This document shows positions 12,316 to 12,412 of a stretch of 12,412 nucleotides of DNA, one piece after another. Origin of the DNA: Thiotrichales bacterium (GTDB lineage: Bacteria; Pseudomonadota; Gammaproteobacteria; Thiomicrospirales; Thiomicrospiraceae); NCBI GenBank assembly GCA_014763835.1, contig JACXUQ010000014.1, positions 1 through 12,412 of the forward strand. Direction: 5' to 3'. The position numbers were made by a program, and so were the translations under genes. The notes under the pieces were generated by a model, which searched no databases, was not told the DNA's origin, and saw only the letters and a list, made by a program, of their open reading frames with translations. Each line of letters opens with the position of its first letter. Within the stretch, counting starts at the first letter, position 1.

Positions 12316-12412
12316 ATGAGAGCTTTGCACGAGATGGCTACACGAATAAAAATGGTTAAAAATAGCCTGATTTTTGTTGAAAAACTTGCTAATAGCGAGC
12401 TATTAGCTGCGT
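12316..12412 (+). CDS. Unidentified open frame after flgJ (partial)
   Basis: An ATG 4 bases after the flgJ stop opens a frame of 32 codons with no stop before the window ends. It starts MRALHEMATRIKMVKNSLIF and continues VEKLANSELLAA. There is no clear ribosome binding site; later in-frame ATGs at 12334 and 12352 are alternatives. The visible part is helical and amphipathic. It does not look like FlgK, which usually follows flgJ and begins with an SGLxA...NIAN motif. A small chaperone or regulator is possible, but I do not recognise it. The 16-bp repeat lies across its first codons. Confidence 0.4.
   Translation, partial: MRALHEMATRIKMVKNSLIFVEKLANSELLAA
12318..12333. repeat. 16-bp repeat, right copy
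   Basis: GAGAGCTTTGCACGAG begins 7 bases past the flgJ stop and is the exact reverse complement of 37-52 at the other end of the window. Both copies follow a flagellar gene in that gene's reading direction. Confidence 0.6.

Noticed and set aside
12374..12390. Sigma54-like sequence TTGTTGAAAAACTTGCT near the right edge
   Set aside because: The invariant GG is GT, and it lies inside an open reading frame.
12388..12407. Palindrome GCTAATAGCGAGCTATTAGC as an operator
   Set aside because: 9-bp arms with a 2-base spacer are tempting, but it sits in an open frame at the window edge and could be chance; context is missing.
1..12412. CRISPR arrays, tRNA or rRNA genes, insertion sequences, prophage or plasmid genes
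   Set aside because: No regularly spaced repeats, RNA gene signatures, transposase or integrase frames were seen.

Overview
This window holds the proximal part of a polar-type flagellar gene cluster from a gammaproteobacterium. The gene set flgN-flgM-flgA (minus strand) and cheV-flgT-flgBCDEFGHIJ (plus strand), together with sigma54-type (-24/-12) promoters, resembles the Vibrio/Pseudomonas polar flagellar layout rather than the enteric flhDC system. Base composition is moderate, and intergenic regions are AT-rich with GC-rich hairpins. A marine, sulfur-oxidiser-like lineage such as the Thiomicrospira group is my guess only; the sequence alone does not prove it.

Layout. Positions 1-1776 lie on the minus strand. 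flgA (P-ring chaperone) comes first, then a sigma28 (FliA)-type promoter at 1004-1029 driving flgM (anti-sigma28) and flgN (FlgK/FlgL chaperone), and then the first codons of a further minus-strand gene at the left edge. Divergently, cheV and a FlgT-like H-ring gene form a two-gene unit (1874-4102) ended by a strong terminator at 4129-4157. The rod, hook and ring genes then follow in canonical order but are split into three units. Each unit is preceded by one or more terminator hairpins and its own sigma54 promoter: flgBCDE (promoter 4354-4370), flgFGH (promoter 7846-7862) and flgIJ plus a probable further gene (promoter 10649-10665).

Function. FlgB, FlgC, FlgF and FlgG build the rod, with FlgJ (here only the rod-binding domain, no muramidase) assisting. 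FlgD caps the hook and FlgE (unusually long, 545 aa) forms it. FlgH and FlgI make the L and P rings, with FlgA as the P-ring chaperone. FlgT suggests an H-ring-stabilised, high-torque motor. FlgM and FlgN control late gene expression and filament-junction protein export. CheV couples chemoreceptors to the kinase.

The genes are conventional. The more unusual material is between them: a repeated word GGCCTGTT/AACAGGCC concentrated in intergenic hairpins, four consecutive perfect hairpins between flgH and flgI that could be an unrecognised small RNA, a long structured flgF leader, stacked hairpins before flgE, and a 16-bp exact inverted repeat placed just outside flgN and flgJ at the two ends of the window.
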